DNA of 7,198 bases from Acidobacteriota bacterium (GTDB lineage Bacteria > Acidobacteriota > Blastocatellia > RBC074). The DNA lies in contig JABFSD010000195.1 of NCBI GenBank assembly GCA_013140935.1, forward strand, positions 1-7,198, read 5' to 3'. Numbering within the stretch: the stretch's first letter is position 1; every line of letters begins with the position of its first letter. This document shows positions 6,201 through 7,198 of the stretch, piece by piece. Under the pieces are notes generated by a model. It made no database searches. It was not told the origin of the DNA and saw only the letters and a program-made list of their open reading frames with translations. The position numbers were made by a program, and so were the translations under genes.

Positions 6201-7198
6201 ATAAGCGACGGTGAGCGTGAACGAAGCATCCGTGAAAGCGCCGCAATAATCGGTGGCGCGAACGGTCACTGTGTAAGCACCCGCTGCCATCGTATCGAAA
6301 ACTGTCAGCACACCGGACGTGTCCACCCCAATCCAACCACTGGCGGGTTCGGGCGTTATGCTATGGGTCACAGAACCGATCGAGCCGTTGTCGGTCAGTC
6401 CCGTCGTAGGGGTGATCGTGAGCGTAGTGCCGGTCAGCATGGATTGCGCCGCATAAGAAAGTGTCGGTGGTGTATTCGGCACAACGATGACGGTGAATTG
6501 AGTGGTGGCGCTGGCTCCGTGCCCGTCGGTGACTTGCAGGTCAATCTTATGCTCGCCCTCTGATTCCGTATAACAGGCTACGCTGAGGTCGGTGCTGATC
6601 GTGCCTGCGGTATTGCGGATAAACGAGATGTTAATTCCCGATGGCGGGCCGATGCTGACTTGCAACTGGGCACTGGCCGTTTGGGCATCGCTGACCGTAG
6701 CCAACGTCGCATCGCTAACGGTCGTGCCGCGCTTGAGTGTCAGCGTGGGGCCTGCGGTGATGGTGGGCGGCGTGTTACAAACGTTCAGCCGTACTGAGAC
6801 GTGGTTGGTACTGTTATGGGCGGTGGCAAAATCCAAGCGGCCGTCGCCATTGAAATCACCCATCGCCAAAGCCGCCGGGCCGCTGTCAACAAGGACATCG
6901 GTCGTACCGGAAAAATTGCCCAAGCCATTGCCCATGCGCAACGAGACAGTGTTTCCCGCCGCGTTGCTGCCGTAATTGGCGGCAGCGAGATCGAGCTTGC
7001 CATCGCCGTTGAAATCGCCCGCCACCACCATGCGAGGAGCGTCGCCCGCGTTGACCGTACTTTCGTTGGAGAACCCGCCTGCTCCGTTGCCCAGCCGAAT
7101 CGCAACACGAATGTTGCCAATGACTCCTATAATCACGGCGAGATCAAGGTTGCCGTCGCTATTGAAATCGCCCGTCGTCGCAACGCCTACGCTCGCAC
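3237..7198 (-). CDS. Large secreted FG-GAP/VCBS-repeat, Ig-like, lamin-tail-domain protein (5' end beyond window)
   Basis: The reading frame is open from the right edge to a TGA at 3239-3237, so the start and any signal peptide lie outside. The first visible codon is at 7196. Domains in order: three FG-GAP blades with GDFNxDGxLD calcium loops (7198-6783); a CNTPPTIT-type cadherin/Ig-like domain (6776-6480); a second NTPPTLS domain (6476-6204); a third beta domain starting YPPAVLGTYPN (6203-5934); seven more FG-GAP blades (5924-4836); a second CNTPPTIT domain (4832-4533); an Ig-like domain with the YQWRKGG core and GAYDVV (4532-4263); a lamin-tail domain with VNEFRFSGPNGLNDWYVELYN (about 4259-3714); and a terminal beta-rich module ending YRFYINFEATN. 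FG-GAP blades usually build calcium-stabilised extracellular propellers, and the other domains are typical cell-surface spacers. An adhesion or binding role is inferred. I see no enzyme motif, C-terminal membrane anchor or LPXTG-type sorting signal. The coding frame is certain; the biological role is not. Confidence 0.93.
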   Translation of the reverse strand, partial: ASVGVATTGDFNSDGNLDLAVIIGVIGNIRVAIRLGNGAGGFSNESTVNAGDAPRMVVAGDFNGDGKLDLAAANYGSNAAGNTVSLRMGNGLGNFSGTTDVLVDSGPAALAMGDFNGDGRLDFATAHNSTNHVSVRLNVCNTPPTITAGPTLTLKRGTTVSDATLATVSDAQTASAQLQVSIGPPSGINISFIRNTAGTISTDLSVACYTESEGEHKIDLQVTDGHGASATTQFTVIVVPNTPPTLSYAAQSMLTGTTLTITPTTGLTDNGSIGSVTHSITPEPASGWIGVDTSGVLTVFDTMAAGAYTVTVRATDYCGAFTDASFTLTVAYPPAVLGTYPNASVATGGSVAVTPSAAPSGTLRVAASTSSIFRGLFTVNPTTGVVRVTNAQPAGTYTVTVKGIGGANTAMRTFTLTVANPTACTNATFANATNVAVGANPVSVAIGDFNLDGKLDFATADSGNNQISIRMGTGSGGFTGTNFLFTFDAPSAVATGDFNGDGKPDLLVTQTSGSTTHLVTVWLGDGAGNFSRGTQVFAANTPESLALGDFNGDDKLDFAAANSGNNTVTLGFGNGAGGFAATTQIGVCMAPRSVTTGDFNRDGKLDFTVACRTDRKVAVRLGDGLGGFSNATDILVDGEPRAVATSDFNGDGKPDLAVASSIVPVPNANRLSIRLGDGLGSFSPASNLVLATIPSGITVGDFNGDGKLDLVIAHSDSNNVSLRLGNGAGGFSDTDLPVSLIPPTAAEGGITVPPLLTVATGDFNRDGKLDLATANSASNAVLITLNHCNTPPTITTSSALVRTQAGAASTATIATVSDAESAAGLLTVTATSVPNGITVTNIVNTNGSIAATVAASCAAAPGANTVVLTVSDGTSTATANLTINVTANPVAIATQPTPRTVTAGANASFTVAATGPLLRYQWRKGGTALNNSVAISGAQTATLVLNGVTAISAGAYDVVITSPCGTVTSSAAALTVTINPASLLVNEFRFSGPNGLNDWYVELYNNTDQPIATNGLKLNWINVSGTQIGMVAFTANRTIPARGYYLIAGAAYSLTHVAPDETVASLGNANWFSGVLLCHAANAVLDAAGATDLLTNGQTQFSEGTPVAALGWVTAEYAWVRKVISGSGSPQDTNNNANDFVLVATASASLNGVTPKLGAPNPQNRTTPVNNARLPMTLLSTSVGTHSAPNFLRDATPLDGTQGVYPLGSFYLRRTITNNTGAAVTKLRAHIVDITDGSVTGQANIRALDAPDITVNGLPVKGVVVNSPPTQPNGGGLNSSMTIRLSEPIQAGGKVTVQFRLGVLSGGSYRFYINFEATN
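3240..3713 (-). other. C-terminal beta-rich module after LTD
   Basis: About 155 residues to the end of the large protein. Landmarks are FYLRRTITNNTGAAVTKLR, DITVNGLPVKGVV, PPTQPNGGGLNSS, VQFRLGVLSGGSYRF and the last residues INFEATN. A close homologue is encoded at 1-450, so it is a reusable C-terminal module. From memory, similar tails recur in Blastocatellia proteins, but I cannot name a defined family. Ending on a beta strand after an export-type protein is compatible with a sorting or anchoring domain, but no such function is shown. Confidence 0.6.
3318..4136 (-). repeat. Paralogous copy of the 1-826 segment (LTD C-half plus terminal module)
   Basis: The coding DNA at 4136-3318 aligns co-linearly with 826-1 in the same orientation, as direct repeats about 3.3 kb apart. 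Shared stretches on the plus strand include ggtaatagccgcgcgccg (near 751 and 4062) and accattgagcg (near 431 and 3741). The encoded proteins match through nearly the whole length with small insertions, while the rest of the two genes is unrelated. Confidence 0.85.
3714..4259 (-). other. Lamin-tail domain (LTD)
   Basis: Inside the large FG-GAP protein. The segment opens LLVNEFRFSGPNG, then NDWYVELYNNTDQPI, ARGYYLIAG, VLLCHAANAVLDAAGATD and FSEGTP. This is the usual bacterial LTD order: start strand, ELYN, glycine-tyrosine core, VDA-type strand and EGT turn. It is followed by AWVRKVISGSGSPQDTNNN and NANDFVLV. Bacterial LTDs occur in secreted and surface proteins; the role here is unknown. Confidence 0.75.
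4533..4832 (-). other. CNTPPTIT-type cadherin/Ig-like domain, second copy
   Basis: About 100 residues, starting NTPPTITTSSALV and ending VVLTVSDGTSTATANLTINV. It matches the domain at 6776-6480 (NTPPTITAGPTLTL ... IDLQVTDGHGASATTQFTVIV) in order and length, including the ATVSDA(E/Q) turn. Both copies have one cysteine just before NTPPT and another 68-69 residues later (SVAC, AASC), which suggests a conserved disulfide in an exported protein. The disulfide is inferred from spacing only. Confidence 0.6.
4836..5924 (-). repeat. Seven FG-GAP/VCBS blades, probable complete beta-propeller
   Basis: Seven successive units of about 49-61 residues each carry a DxDxDG-like calcium loop. In order they read GDFNLDGKLD, GDFNGDGKPD, GDFNGDDKLD, GDFNRDGKLD, SDFNGDGKPD, GDFNGDGKLD and GDFNRDGKLD. 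Most are preceded by an LGxGxGxF turn. Seven is the usual blade number for FG-GAP propellers of the integrin type, so one closed propeller is a reasonable inference. The third loop has Asp in place of the usual Gly, the fifth starts with Ser, and the last spacing is longer because of a proline-rich insert near 4980-4920. At the DNA level the repeats appear on the plus strand as recurring variants of ttgccgtcgccattgaaatc. Confidence 0.85.
6480..6776 (-). other. CNTPPTIT-type cadherin/Ig-like domain, first copy
   Basis: About 99 residues following the first FG-GAP block, with the VSDAQTASAQLQV turn and a VTDGHGASATTQFTV end strand typical of bacterial cadherin/Ig-like spacers. It pairs with the copy at 4832-4533. 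The next two domains, 6476-6204 (NTPPTLSYAAQ ... YTVTVRATD) and 6203-5934 (YPNASVATGGS ... TYTVTVKGIGG), have no second copy in the window. Confidence 0.6.
6783..7198 (-). repeat. Last three visible blades of an upstream FG-GAP propeller
   Basis: Three units carry GDFNSDGNLDLA (near 7169-7137), GDFNGDGKLDLA (near 7019-6984) and GDFNGDGRLDFA (near 6860-6825), about 51-53 residues apart, each followed by an SNxVS(L/V)R-like strand. The block runs off the right edge, so it is probably the end of another propeller whose other blades lie outside. It is followed by CNTPPTIT, just as the seven-blade block is. Confidence 0.85.

Overview
This window looks like environmental bacterial DNA carrying two neighbouring genes for very large, secreted, repeat-built surface proteins. 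Both are on the minus strand. The style (FG-GAP propeller blades, cadherin/Ig-like modules, CSLREA plus parallel beta-helix, lamin-tail domain and a shared C-terminal module) recalls proteins of Acidobacteriota, class Blastocatellia. That assignment rests on remembered domain style only; there is no rRNA or housekeeping marker here.

Layout, in the direction of transcription (right to left). (1) 7198-3237: a protein whose start lies beyond the right edge, with at least 1319 residues visible. It has the last three blades of one FG-GAP propeller, three cadherin/Ig-like domains, a second block of exactly seven FG-GAP blades, two more Ig-like domains, a lamin-tail domain (LTD) and a C-terminal beta-rich module. 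(2) 3236-2802: a 435-bp spacer with no convincing gene, a weak promoter candidate and a weak hairpin. (3) 2801-780: a signal-peptide protein with a CSLREA-type domain, a glycine-rich parallel beta-helix ending in a choice-of-anchor-Q-like segment, two tandem Ig-like repeats of 91 residues, and the first half of a second CSLREA domain. (4) At about position 829 the coding homology jumps to another reading frame and another domain. From 829 to the left edge the minus strand is fully open and encodes the second part of an LTD plus the same C-terminal module that ends the first protein.

The main points of interest are this out-of-frame junction (deletion, recombination or misassembly between two truncated domains) and the C-terminal module shared by two otherwise unrelated architectures. 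I see no transposase, integrase, CRISPR, tRNA, rRNA, defence or biosynthetic gene. The two proteins are probably extracellular binding or adhesion proteins. Nothing in the sequence shows a ligand, an enzyme activity or a joint pathway.
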